From NCBI RefSeq assembly GCF_001422645.1, contig NZ_LMLR01000014.1, forward strand, positions 124,001-188,000: 64,000 bases of DNA. The letters are read 5' to 3'. The stretch is from Arthrobacter sp. Leaf69. Lineage in GTDB: Bacteria > Actinomycetota > Actinomycetes > Actinomycetales > Micrococcaceae. The notes beneath the pieces were generated by a model. It searched no databases. It was given only the letters and a program-made list of their open reading frames with translations, and was not told where the DNA came from. The translations under genes were made by a program, and so were the position numbers. Position 1 is the first letter of the stretch, and the number at the start of each line of letters is the position of its first letter. Positions 17,343-25,811 of the stretch are shown in pieces.

Positions 17343-18100
17343 ACCGTCAGTTCCTGGTCTTCCTCGAAGAGTTCGGCGCCGGTGGCCGTTGCCACGTCCT
17401 CGGCCGTTACGTTGGGGGCGAGTTCGCGCAACACCAGCCGGGACTGTCCGCCTTCAGCCACGACGTCGATCACCGCGAGGTCCGTGATGATCCGGTCCAC
17501 GCAGGCCTTACCGGTCAGGGGCAGCGTGCACTGTTCCACGATCTTGGGCCGGCCGTTCCGGTCCACGTGCTCCATCATCACGATCACCTTCTTGGCGCCG
17601 AACACCAGGTCCATGGCGCCGCCCATGCCTTTGACCATCTTGCCGGGGATCATCCAGTTGGCCAGGTCGCCGTTCCGGGCCACTTCCATCGCGCCGAGCA
17701 CAGCGACATCCACATGCCCGCCGCGGATCATCCCGAAGGAGGCGGCGGAGTCGAAGAACGCAGCCCCCTTGTTGACCGTGACGGTTTCCTTGCCTGCATT
17801 GATCAGGTCCGGATCCACGGCGTCTTCCGCCGGATACGGCCCGACGCCGAGAATCCCGTTTTCGGAGTGCAGCACCACTTCGACGCCCGCGGGGATGTAG
17901 TTGGGAATCAGCGTGGGCATGCCGATGCCGAGGTTGACGTACTGCCCGTTGTGCAGCTCCTGCGCCACCCGCGCGGCCAGTTCGTTCCGCGTCCAGCCCT
18001 TGCTCTCCACACCGGCGGGGTGTTCGACGGCGGCGGGCCGGTATTCGTGGCGGATCGCCTCGGGACGGGGCGGCGCCCCGGGCAGGCTGTTGGATTCCAT
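17339..18100 (-). CDS. scoB: 3-oxoacid CoA-transferase, subunit B
   Basis: 253 residues. The catalytic glutamate motif is present as [26 protein letters not shown] and the [21 protein letters not shown] segment are typical of the beta subunit. With ScoA it moves CoA between succinyl-CoA and acetoacetate, or by analogy activates itaconate. The N-terminal 30 residues ([19 protein letters not shown]) extend beyond the family core. It lies 3 bp after scoA. Confidence 0.93.
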   Translation of the reverse strand: MESNSLPGAPPRPEAIRHEYRPAAVEHPAGVESKGWTRNELAARVAQELHNGQYVNLGIGMPTLIPNYIPAGVEVVLHSENGILGVGPYPAEDAVDPDLINAGKETVTVNKGAAFFDSAASFGMIRGGHVDVAVLGAMEVARNGDLANWMIPGKMVKGMGGAMDLVFGAKKVIVMMEHVDRNGRPKIVEQCTLPLTGKACVDRIITDLAVIDVVAEGGQSRLVLRELAPNVTAEDVATATGAELFEEDQELTV

Positions 18101-18103
18101 GGC

Positions 18104-18922
18104 CTAGGCTCCTGACGGGATTGTTGCGGGGGCTGCAGTGGAGGTAGCGGCAGCTGGGCTTCCGGACGCTGCAGACAGCGCCACCGTCCGCTTCTCGATC
18201 CGCTTCTCGACGTCCGGCGCGAGCACGATGCGCTGGACGAAGATGCCGGGAATGTGGACGTGTTCGGGGTCCAGCTCGCCAGGTTCGACGAGCTCCTCGA
18301 CCTCGGCGATGGTGATCTTTCCGGCCATGGCGCAGAGCGGGTTGAAGTTCATCGCGGTGGCATGGAAGACCAGGTTGCCGTGGCGGTCGCCCTTCCAGGC
18401 GTGCACCAGGCCGAAATCGGGGGTCAGCGATTCCTCGAGGACATAGTCGGCGCCGTGGAAGCTGCGGACCTCCTTGGCCGCCGAGGCGATCGCGATGGTG
18501 CCGTCGGCGTCGTACTTCTGCGGCAGGCCGCCGTCGGAGACCTGGGTGCCGACGCCGGCCGGTGTGTAGAACGCCGGGATCCCCGCCCCGCCGGCACGCA
18601 GCTTTTCGGCCAGCGTGCCCTGCGGGGTGAGGACCACCTCAAGCTCGCCGGCGAGGTATTGCCGGGCGAACTCCTTGTTCTCCCCCACGTAGGAGCTGAT
18701 GGTGCGGCGGATCCGGCCGTCCTTCAGCAGGATCCCGAGACCCCAGTCGTCGACGCCGCAGTTGTTGCTGACGGTCTCCAGGTTCGTGGCGCCGCTTTGA
18801 TGAAGGGCCTCGATCAAGGCCACGGGTATGCCGCACAGGCCGAACCCGCCGACGGCGAGCGAGGCGCCGTCGTGGATGTCCGCCACGGCCTCGGCGGCGC
18901 TGGCCACAACTTTGTTGATCAT
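18104..18922 (-). CDS. scoA: 3-oxoacid CoA-transferase, subunit A
   Basis: 272 residues. The CoA-binding alpha-subunit motif GGFGLCGIP is near residue 27. VSNNCGVDDWGLGILL and the SYVGENKEFARQYLAGELEVVLTPQGTL-type region follow. The C-terminal 25 residues are Ala/Ser/Pro-rich and outside the conserved domain. It probably supplies acetoacetyl-CoA from the acetoacetate made by the lyase step, or makes itaconyl-CoA. The gap to the upstream acyl-CoA dehydrogenase gene is 39 bp. Confidence 0.93.
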   Translation of the reverse strand: MINKVVASAAEAVADIHDGASLAVGGFGLCGIPVALIEALHQSGATNLETVSNNCGVDDWGLGILLKDGRIRRTISSYVGENKEFARQYLAGELEVVLTPQGTLAEKLRAGGAGIPAFYTPAGVGTQVSDGGLPQKYDADGTIAIASAAKEVRSFHGADYVLEESLTPDFGLVHAWKGDRHGNLVFHATAMNFNPLCAMAGKITIAEVEELVEPGELDPEHVHIPGIFVQRIVLAPDVEKRIEKRTVALSAASGSPAAATSTAAPATIPSGA

Positions 18923-18961
18923 CGGTGATCCTTCCCTCGACGGTTGCGGCCAGCGGGCCGG

Positions 18962-20125
18962 TTAGAGCCCCAGTTCGCGGGCGATCAGCATCAGCTGGAC
19001 CTCCGTGGTGCCCTCGCCGACTTCAAGGATCTTGGAGTCGCGGTAGTGGCGCGCCACGGTGAATTCGTTGATGAAGCCATAGCCGCCGAACACCTGGGTG
19101 GCGTCCCGCGCGTTGTCCATGGCTGCCTCGCCTGCGACCATCTTAGCGATGGCCGCCTGCGTCTTGAACGGCTTGCCGGCGAGCATCCGGGCGGCCGCGT
19201 CGTAGTAGGCCAGGCGGGCAGTGTGGGTCCGCGCTTCCATGCGGGCGATCTTGAAGGCGATGGCCTGGTACTTGCCGATGTTCTGCCCGAACGCGCTGCG
19301 TTCCTTGGCGTATTTCACCGACTGGTCCACGCATCCCTGCGCCGCACCGACGGCCAGTGCGGCGATCGCGATCCGGCCCTCATCCAGGATGGACAGGAAG
19401 TTGGCATAGCCGCGGCCTTGCGTGCCGAGGAGGTTTGCCTCGGGGACGTGGACGTTGTCGAGGGTCAGCGGGTGGGTGTCCGAGGCGTTCCAGCCGACCT
19501 TGTTGTAGGCCTTCTCCGCCTTGAAGCCCGGGGTGTTGGTGGGCACCAGGATGGTGGAGATTTCCTTCTTGATGCTGCCGTCGGAGCGTTCTTCCTGGCC
19601 GGTCACCGCGGTGACGGTGACAAGCCGGGTGATGTCGGTGCCGGAGTTGGTGATGAACTCCTTGTTGCCGTTGATGACCCACTCCCCGCCGCCGAGCTTC
19701 GCGGTGGTTTTGGTGCCACCGGCGTCGGAGCCTGCTTCCGGCTCGGTCAGGCCGAAGCCCGCGAGCGCCTTGCCGGAGGCCAGCAGCGGCAGCCACTCCT
19801 GCTTCTGCGCCTCGTTGCCGAAGCGGTGGATCGGCATGGCGCCGAGGGAGACGCCGGCCTCCAGCGTGATAGCGACGGACTGGTCCACCCGGCCGAGCTG
19901 TTCGAGGGCGAGGGCGAGGGCGAAGTAGTCGCCGCCCATGCCGCCGAATTCCTCCGGGAAGGGCAGTCCGAAGAGGCCCATGTCCGCCATCTGGGAGACC
20001 ACCTCGTAGGGGAAGCTGTGCTCTTCGTCGTGCTTGGCGGAGACCGGAGCCACCACTTCGTCGGCGAACTGGCGGACGGTGTCGCTGAGGTCCTGGTAGT
20101 CCTCGCTGAGTTCAAAATCTGGCAT
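18962..20125 (-). CDS. Acyl-CoA dehydrogenase, isovaleryl/branched-chain type
   Basis: 387 residues. It has the FAD/substrate signature FGLTEPEAGSDAGG and the C-terminal FAD-contact segment VFGGYGFINEFTVARHYRD. A Glu at the usual catalytic position is in EVGEGTTEVQ, unlike classical isovaleryl-CoA dehydrogenases, which carry the base elsewhere. Context (methylcrotonyl-CoA carboxylase genes next door, FadE19 in the syntenic M. tuberculosis cluster) points to isovaleryl-CoA or 2-methylbutyryl-CoA. It starts 49 bp after the biotin carboxylase subunit gene. Confidence 0.9.
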   Translation of the reverse strand: MPDFELSEDYQDLSDTVRQFADEVVAPVSAKHDEEHSFPYEVVSQMADMGLFGLPFPEEFGGMGGDYFALALALEQLGRVDQSVAITLEAGVSLGAMPIHRFGNEAQKQEWLPLLASGKALAGFGLTEPEAGSDAGGTKTTAKLGGGEWVINGNKEFITNSGTDITRLVTVTAVTGQEERSDGSIKKEISTILVPTNTPGFKAEKAYNKVGWNASDTHPLTLDNVHVPEANLLGTQGRGYANFLSILDEGRIAIAALAVGAAQGCVDQSVKYAKERSAFGQNIGKYQAIAFKIARMEARTHTARLAYYDAAARMLAGKPFKTQAAIAKMVAGEAAMDNARDATQVFGGYGFINEFTVARHYRDSKILEVGEGTTEVQLMLIARELGL

Positions 20126-20174
20126 GGTGACTCCTTTGTCTGTGGTGCTGTCTGTGGTGCTGAAAGTGTGGAAG

Positions 20175-22424
20175 CTACTCCGCCGCGCCCATGGCGATAA
20201 CGGCTTCTTCGATGGTGTCCTCGGCTGCGTTGTCCGGCGGAGCCGGTTCCGTCTGGTGAACGGGGTGGATGGTGGCCAGGACCTGGTCTGCCTTCACCAG
20301 TTCCCCGGAGGCGATACTGATGTGCACGGTCCCGTCCAGCGGGGCCACGAGCTGGTGCTCCATCTTCATGGCCTCCACCGCGAGCAGCACCTGCCCAGCG
20401 GTGACGGCGTCCCCGTTCTTCACGGAGACGGACACCACGGTGCCCGGCATCGGCGAGCGCACCGCGGGGTCGGCAGCGCCTTCCTCGCGTTCGACGGCGG
20501 CCAGCACCCGGGCCAGCTTGGCTTCGCGGCCCAGCGGTTCGAGCCGGCAGGACCAGCCGTCGTTGCCGAGAAAAACAAATTCCGGTGGGTCCTCCCGCTG
20601 ATAGTCCTGCCCGGACCCCGCATGGGCGAACCGGAGTTCCCCGCCGTCGATCTCCAGGAAGACATCGTCACTGGACATCCCAATGACCCTCACCTCATGC
20701 TCGGGCCCGCCGTCGACGCGGACCCGAGCACTACCGAGATCGATGTTGCTGAGCCAAGTGACAGCCACGGTGGAGATTTTGCCGCCCGGGGCGCCGAAGC
20801 TCATGGTCCAGGCCGCCGGTGCACCCAGCCGCCACCCGGTGGTGGTGTCCCACGGCGAGCCGACCGTTTCCGGCGCCTCGGCGAGGACCCAGAACGGCAT
20901 AGCCGCGGCGATCAGTTCGGCGTCGCCGGCCCGGCGGAACGTGAAGCCTGCCATTTTCCGTTCGATCAGGCCGGTATCGAGCCGGCCAGCCCGGACGTCG
21001 GCGTCGTTGATCAGCAGGCGCAGGTACTCGACGTTGGTGTCGATCCCCAGCGCGGTGTAGCGGGCGAGGGCGGTGTCGAGTTTGTCCAGGGCCGCCGTCC
21101 GGTCCCTGCCCCAGGCAATGACCTTGGAGATCATCGGGTCGTAGTCGCTGGAAATTTTCAGGCCCTCCAGCAGGGAGGAATCGATCCGGATGTCCGGATC
21201 GGCGGAGGCTGGTGTCAAGGCATCCAGGTCATCCATCGCGGTGAAGATCGTGCCGCGCTCATCCAGGAGCACCACCTCTCCGCCGGACGGCAGGAAATTC
21301 TTCTCCGGAACCTCGGCGTAGACGCGCGCCTCCACCGAGTGTCCGGTGAGGACGACGTCGTCCTGCCGGACGGTGAGTTTCTCTCCGGCGGCGATGCGCA
21401 CCTGCCATTCGACGAGGTCGAGGCCGGTGACCATCTCGGTGACCGGGTGTTCGACCTGCAGGCGGGTGTTCATCTCCATAAAGAAGAATTCGTCCGGGGC
21501 GTTGTCGGAGACCAGGAACTCCACGGTGCCGGCGCCGGAGTAGTTGACGCTGCGGGCGGCGTTGCAGGCGGCATCGCCCAGACGGGCACGGATGTCCGCG
21601 CCGTCGGGCAGTGATTCCAGCAGCGGGGAAGGTGCCTCCTCGATGACCTTCTGGTGCCGGCGCTGCAGCGAGCACTCGCGCTCCCCCAGGTGGATGACGT
21701 TGCCGTGGTTGTCCGCCAGCACCTGGACCTCGATATGCCGCGGGGTGAGGACGAGCCGTTCCAGGAACAGGGTGTCGTCGCCGAAGGCGCTGGCCGCGAC
21801 CCGGCGGGCGGTGACCAGGGTGGCTGCGAGGTCTTCGGGGCGCTCGACAATGTGCATGCCCTTTCCCCCGCCGCCGGCGGAGGGCTTGATCAGCAGCGGG
21901 AAGCCGACGCCGGCCGCGGCGTCGATCAGCTGGGCGTCCGTCATGCCGGGTTCGGCGATGCCCGGAACCACGGGCACGCCGTAGCCGGTGACATGGTTCT
22001 TGGACCGGATTTTGTCGCCCATGACATTGAGGGATTCGACGCCGGGACCGATGAACGTGATCTCCGCCTTTTCCAGGGCACGGGCGAAGTCGACGTTCTC
22101 GCTCAGGAAGCCGTAGCCCGGGTGCACGGCTTCGGCACCGGTGTCGCGGCAGGCCTGGATGATGGCCTCGATCTTGAGGTAGCTCTCGGCCGCCGCGGCG
22201 GGGCCGATCCGCACGGCGACGTCGGCCTCGCGCACGTGGCGGGCTCCGGCGTCGGCGTCGGAATAGACGGCGACCGAACGGATGCCCAGCACGCGCAGCG
22301 TGCGGATCACGCGGCAGGCGATCTCACCGCGGTTCGCGACGAGCACGGTGCCGAAGAGCGGCTTCGTGGGTGGCGTCGGGGAAGTTGTAGTCGGCGAAGA
22401 AAGAGTCGGCTCAGAAATAGTCAC
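20175..22424 (-). CDS. accA1: Acyl-CoA (methylcrotonyl-type) carboxylase, biotin-containing alpha subunit
   Basis: 749 residues. The biotin carboxylase half begins [21 protein letters not shown], with ATP-grasp loop [14 protein letters not shown] and the [14 protein letters not shown] motif. A middle bridging region follows. The biotinyl domain ends the protein with [13 protein letters not shown], the modified Lys near residue 686. With the adjacent carboxyltransferase it would carboxylate 3-methylcrotonyl-CoA. The GTG at 22424 is preferred because earlier in-frame codons lie inside the upstream gene; the gap is then 7 bp. Confidence 0.92.
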   Translation of the reverse strand: MTISEPTLSSPTTTSPTPPTKPLFGTVLVANRGEIACRVIRTLRVLGIRSVAVYSDADAGARHVREADVAVRIGPAAAAESYLKIEAIIQACRDTGAEAVHPGYGFLSENVDFARALEKAEITFIGPGVESLNVMGDKIRSKNHVTGYGVPVVPGIAEPGMTDAQLIDAAAGVGFPLLIKPSAGGGGKGMHIVERPEDLAATLVTARRVAASAFGDDTLFLERLVLTPRHIEVQVLADNHGNVIHLGERECSLQRRHQKVIEEAPSPLLESLPDGADIRARLGDAACNAARSVNYSGAGTVEFLVSDNAPDEFFFMEMNTRLQVEHPVTEMVTGLDLVEWQVRIAAGEKLTVRQDDVVLTGHSVEARVYAEVPEKNFLPSGGEVVLLDERGTIFTAMDDLDALTPASADPDIRIDSSLLEGLKISSDYDPMISKVIAWGRDRTAALDKLDTALARYTALGIDTNVEYLRLLINDADVRAGRLDTGLIERKMAGFTFRRAGDAELIAAAMPFWVLAEAPETVGSPWDTTTGWRLGAPAAWTMSFGAPGGKISTVAVTWLSNIDLGSARVRVDGGPEHEVRVIGMSSDDVFLEIDGGELRFAHAGSGQDYQREDPPEFVFLGNDGWSCRLEPLGREAKLARVLAAVEREEGAADPAVRSPMPGTVVSVSVKNGDAVTAGQVLLAVEAMKMEHQLVAPLDGTVHISIASGELVKADQVLATIHPVHQTEPAPPDNAAEDTIEEAVIAMGAAE

Positions 22425-22431
22425 TGCTGGC

Positions 22432-24039
22432 TCACATCCGGAAAAGGCCGAAGGAGGTCTCCGGCAGCGGGGTGCGGGAGACGACGTCGAGCGCCAGTCC
22501 CAGGACGGTGCGGGTGTCCGCGGGGTCAATCACGCCGTCGTCCCAGAGGCGGGCGGTGGAATAGTAGGGGCTGCCTTGGTCCTCGTACTGCTGTTTGATC
22601 GGGGCTTTGAACGCGTCCTCGTCCGCGGCGGACCATTCCTCGCCCCGGGCCTCGTACTGGTCCCGTTTCACGGTGGCGAGCACGCTGGAGGCCTGGTTGC
22701 CGCCCATCACGGAGATCCGGGACGCCGGCCACATCCAGAGGAAGCGCGGCGAGTAGGCCCGGCCGCACATGGAGTAGTTGCCCGCACCGAAAGACCCGCC
22801 GATCACCACGGTCAGTTTGGGGACCCGGGCGGTGGCGACGGCGGTGACCATCTTGGCGCCGTTTTTGGCGATGCCGCCCTGTTCGTAGTCCTTGCCGACC
22901 ATAAAGCCGGAGAGGTTCTGCAGGAAGATCAGCGGGATGCCGCGCTGGTCGCAGAGCTCAATGAAGTGGGCTCCCTTGAGCGAGGATTCGCTGAACAGCA
23001 CACCGTTGTTGGCCACGATCCCCACGGGGTGGCCGTGCAGCTTCGCGAAACCCGTGACCAGGGTGGTGCCGTAGTTCTTCTTGAATTCGTGGAAGCGGCT
23101 GCCGTCCACCAGCCGGGCGATGACCTCGCGCACGTCGTACTGTGCGTTGACGTCGGTGGGGACGGCGCCGTACAGCTCCTCCAGGTCAGCCAGGGGTTCG
23201 ACGACCGTATCGATGTCCCAGGCGGGGGCGGATGGGCGGGGCAGGGTGGAGACGATGTCGCGGACGATCTGGAGGGCATGCTCATCGTTCTCGGCCAGGT
23301 GGTCCGTGACCCCGGAGATTTTCGAGTGCACGTCGCCGCCGCCGAGTTCCTCCGCCGTGACGATCTCCCCGATCGCGGCTTTCACCAGCGGCGGGCCGCC
23401 CAGGAAGATGGTGCCCTGGTTGCGGACGATCACGGTCTCGTCGCTCATCGCCGGGACGTATGCGCCGCCGGCCGTGCAGGAACCCATTACGGAGGCGATC
23501 TGCGGGATCTTCGCCGCGGACATTTTGGCCTGGTTGAAGAAGATCCGGCCGAAGTGCTCCTTGTCCGGGAAGACCTCGTCCTGCTTGGGCAGGAAGGCCC
23601 CGCCCGAGTCCACGAGGTAGATGCAGGGCAGCCGGTTCTCGAGGGCGATTTCCTGGGCCCGAAGGTGCTTCTTGACCGTCATCGGGTAATAGGTGCCGCC
23701 TTTGACCGTGGCGTCGTTGGAGATGACCAGCACCTGGCGGCCGTGCACAAGGCCGATCCCGGCGATGACACCTGCACCGGGCGAATCGTCGTTGTACATG
23801 CCGTTGGCGGCCAGCGGCGCGATCTCCAGGAAGGGGCTGCCGTCATCCAGCAGCTGGTCGATGCGTTCGCGCGGCAGGAGTTTGCCGCGGGCCACATGGC
23901 GTTCCCGGGACTTTTCCGGTCCGCCCAGGGCTGCCGTGGCGAGGCGTTCCTTCAGCTCGCGGGCCAGCCCCAGCTGGGCCTCGCGGTTCGCGGCGAAGGC
24001 GGCGCTCGTGGCGTCCACCTGGCTGGCGATTGTCTCCAT
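22432..24039 (-). CDS. accD1: Acyl-CoA (methylcrotonyl-type) carboxylase, carboxyltransferase beta subunit
   Basis: 535 residues, crotonase-fold carboxyltransferase. Acyl-CoA and carboxybiotin loops are visible in [20 protein letters not shown] and [25 protein letters not shown]. This long form matches methylcrotonyl/geranyl-CoA carboxylase beta subunits and AccD1 rather than propionyl-CoA carboxylase. It is the first gene of the seven-gene minus-strand operon. Two GTTA-N8-TAAC dyads (24103-24144) lie between it and the divergent TetR gene. Confidence 0.93.
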   Translation of the reverse strand: METIASQVDATSAAFAANREAQLGLARELKERLATAALGGPEKSRERHVARGKLLPRERIDQLLDDGSPFLEIAPLAANGMYNDDSPGAGVIAGIGLVHGRQVLVISNDATVKGGTYYPMTVKKHLRAQEIALENRLPCIYLVDSGGAFLPKQDEVFPDKEHFGRIFFNQAKMSAAKIPQIASVMGSCTAGGAYVPAMSDETVIVRNQGTIFLGGPPLVKAAIGEIVTAEELGGGDVHSKISGVTDHLAENDEHALQIVRDIVSTLPRPSAPAWDIDTVVEPLADLEELYGAVPTDVNAQYDVREVIARLVDGSRFHEFKKNYGTTLVTGFAKLHGHPVGIVANNGVLFSESSLKGAHFIELCDQRGIPLIFLQNLSGFMVGKDYEQGGIAKNGAKMVTAVATARVPKLTVVIGGSFGAGNYSMCGRAYSPRFLWMWPASRISVMGGNQASSVLATVKRDQYEARGEEWSAADEDAFKAPIKQQYEDQGSPYYSTARLWDDGVIDPADTRTVLGLALDVVSRTPLPETSFGLFRM

Positions 24040-24102
24040 TGACTGCTTCCGTTCCGGGCCTTCATGCTGGGGGCCTCAATTGCAACCGTTCCAGCCACTT
24101 CG

Positions 24103-24144
24103 GTTAGTACCGCATAACTGAGATTTAGGTTAGTCTCTATTAAC
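24103..24144. promoter_or_regulatory. Two GTTA-N8-TAAC dyads between accD1 and the TetR gene
   Basis: GGTTAGTACCGCATAACTG (24102-24120) and GGTTAGTCTCTATTAACTG (24128-24146) share both ends and differ only in the middle. Each contains GTTA-N8-TAAC. Their centres (24110.5 and 24136.5) are 26 bp apart. The site pair lies in the divergent promoter region of an operon and its likely TetR repressor. In M. tuberculosis the equivalent repressor is BkaR (Rv2506). That this protein binds here is inference. Confidence 0.6.
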
Positions 24145-24214
24145 TGTGATGTCCAACACAGCACCCTGCGCGACGCCGCGCGGGCGGCTGGTTCACAAGA
24201 CGAGGAATGTGCCG

Positions 24215-24898
24215 GTGACCGACCCCAGCCAGACGAACCAGACCGGCGCCCCGCCTGCGGCCGTCCTGCCCCCGACGCCGCTGCCACCCACCACCCAGCG
24301 TGGCCAGGCCAAGGAGAACCGCCGCCAGGCGCTGCTGTCCTCAGCGGCCGCCCTGTTCGCCGTCGACGGCTTCAACCGGGTGTCCTTGGAGGACCTGGGC
24401 GCCGCGGCCGGCGTCAGCGGGCCGGCGGTCTACCGACATTTTGCGGGTAAACAGGCCGTCTTGGGGGCGCTGCTGCTGAGCGTCAGCCAGGATCTGCTCG
24501 ACGGCGGCCGGCGGGTGGTTGCCGATTCCGACGGCGCCGCCGTTGCGCTGCGCAGCCTGGTCGAGTTCCATGTGGACTTCGCGCTCAACAATCCCGACGT
24601 CATCCGCGTGCAGGACCAGGACTTCAGCAACCTCGCCGACGACGACCAGGCCGAGGTCCGCACCCTGCAACGCAACTATGTGGAGCTGTGGGTCGACGTC
24701 CTGTCCGGGCTGCACCCCGACACCGAGGATGCCGAACTCCGGATGCGCGCCCACGCCACGTTCGGACTGATCAACTCCACCCCGCACTCGGTGCGCAGCC
24801 ACGGGCGGCGGATCGCGGTCAAGCGGGCCCGGCCTCTCCTGCAGAGTATGGCACTGGCGGCACTGATGGCCCCGGCCGTCCCCGGCCTGCCCGGCTGA
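24215..24898 (+). CDS. TetR-family regulator of the leucine-type operon
   Basis: 227 residues. The TetR DNA-binding domain spans about 35-80, with RRQALLSSAAALFAVDGF and helix-turn-helix VSLEDLGAAAGVSGPAVYRHF. The C-terminal ligand domain includes HVDFALNNPDVIRVQDQDF. The GTG at 24215 (VTDPSQTNQ) is preferred because GAGGAA ends 7 nt before it; an upstream ATG would add 23 residues without a better ribosome site. It is divergent from accD1 and expected to repress the operon in response to an acyl-CoA. Confidence 0.87.
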   Translation: MTDPSQTNQTGAPPAAVLPPTPLPPTTQRGQAKENRRQALLSSAAALFAVDGFNRVSLEDLGAAAGVSGPAVYRHFAGKQAVLGALLLSVSQDLLDGGRRVVADSDGAAVALRSLVEFHVDFALNNPDVIRVQDQDFSNLADDDQAEVRTLQRNYVELWVDVLSGLHPDTEDAELRMRAHATFGLINSTPHSVRSHGRRIAVKRARPLLQSMALAALMAPAVPGLPG

Positions 24899-24953
24899 GC
24901 CAAGAGCACCGCGGCGCCCCCGTTCGCCTCCGCGGGTTCCCGCCGTCGGCGGT

Positions 24954-25027
24954 CCGGGGGCACTTTGGCGCGAACACGCCGGGAACCAGGGCCCCGACGT
25001 CGGACATCGCGCCCAAAGTGCCCCCGG
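24954..25027. repeat. Dispersed inverted-repeat element, family A, copy 2
   Basis: CCGGGGGCACTTTG (24954-24967) and CAAAGTGCCCCCGG (25014-25027) form perfect 14-bp arms. The interior has CACGCCGGGAACCAGGG and CCCGACGTCG, nearly identical to copy 3 at 25647-25720 in the same orientation. The two copies flank the small gene at 25176-25523. Confidence 0.85.
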
Positions 25028-25175
25028 GCGGAGAAGCGCCGGTGGCCGCGCCGCCTCCTGGAAGGGCAGCCACCAGGCTTACACTTCCAGTCAGGCAACA
25101 GGGCACCAGGGCTTTGGCAGCCGTGGTCAATTGACTTACTGTTCATTCCAATTCAACCGGCAAGAAGGGGTTCGA

Positions 25176-25523
25176 GTGGCGGCATTACGCGACCCGGACT
25201 TCTGGGGGGATGATGGCCGTCTCGGCGTCATTACCCAAGGGGCCTGGACCAATCGCCTGATTCTGGTTTATCCGGACGCCCTTGGGACCTGGACCTTCAT
25301 AGCAAGCTCTTCTGCGGAAGAAGAGATGCTGGATTTCTACCCAATATCGGACCAAGCCGCTGGAGAAGTCATTGCCGAACTGGGCATCGTCTGGTTGGCC
25401 CGAAACCTGCAAGAGAACCAACTTGAAGACCTGAACTTTGACCAGAGGTCACATCTGGGCGAGGACGCATCCATACGTGGAATGCTGACTGAAGCAATCA
25501 AGAGACTCTTCAGGAAAAAATAG
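25176..25523 (+). CDS. Orphan small protein, lower G+C, bracketed by family A repeats
   Basis: 115 residues from GTG 25176 (VAALRDPDFWGDDGRLGV); AAGGGG precedes it by 5 nt. No signal peptide or membrane helix is visible. The C-terminus is basic (AIKRLFRKK) and a central acidic patch reads SSSAEEEMLDFYP. I do not recognise a family. It could be an immunity-type or phage-derived protein, but nothing proves it. Base composition (AA/TT-rich codons such as GAT, AAC, CAA) is visibly lower in G+C than its neighbours. Direct copies of repeat A lie 148 bp upstream and 123 bp downstream. Confidence 0.65.
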   Translation: MAALRDPDFWGDDGRLGVITQGAWTNRLILVYPDALGTWTFIASSSAEEEMLDFYPISDQAAGEVIAELGIVWLARNLQENQLEDLNFDQRSHLGEDASIRGMLTEAIKRLFRKK

Positions 25524-25646
25524 ACAGGCGGGGCGTCAAGCATGCCACCCTGTTGCCGGCACCCACGGATTGAAGCCTAACGAGCCGCTTCCGCCAGACT
25601 TACAAAAGGGTGAGCACAAGCATTGGTGCTGTGGCCTGCCCGCGCT

Positions 25647-25720
25647 CCGGGGGCACTTTGGCGCGGACACGCCGGGAACCAGGGCTCCGACGTCGAACGT
25701 TGGCCGCAAAGTGCCCCCGG
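25647..25720. repeat. Dispersed inverted-repeat element, family A, copy 3
   Basis: CCGGGGGCACTTTG (25647-25660) and CAAAGTGCCCCCGG (25707-25720) are perfect arms. The interior matches copy 2 closely in its left half (CACGCCGGGAACCAGGG) and drifts in the right half. It has the same orientation as copy 2. Confidence 0.85.
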
Positions 25721-25763
25721 ACGGCAAATACGCCGCCGCCACGTACTCCAGACAACAAAACTG

Positions 25764-25791
25764 CCGGCCGCCCCTGGGCAGGGGCGGCCGG
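25764..25791 (-). terminator. Intrinsic terminator of the bkdABC operon
   Basis: CCGGCCGCCCCT (25764-25775) pairs perfectly with AGGGGCGGCCGG (25780-25791) around a 4-nt loop. Read on the minus strand the hairpin is followed by GCAGTTTTGTTGT, a T-rich tail. It lies 21 bp beyond the bkdC stop. Confidence 0.75.
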
Positions 25792-25811
25792 GAGCTCTGA
25801 GCTTGGGTCGC

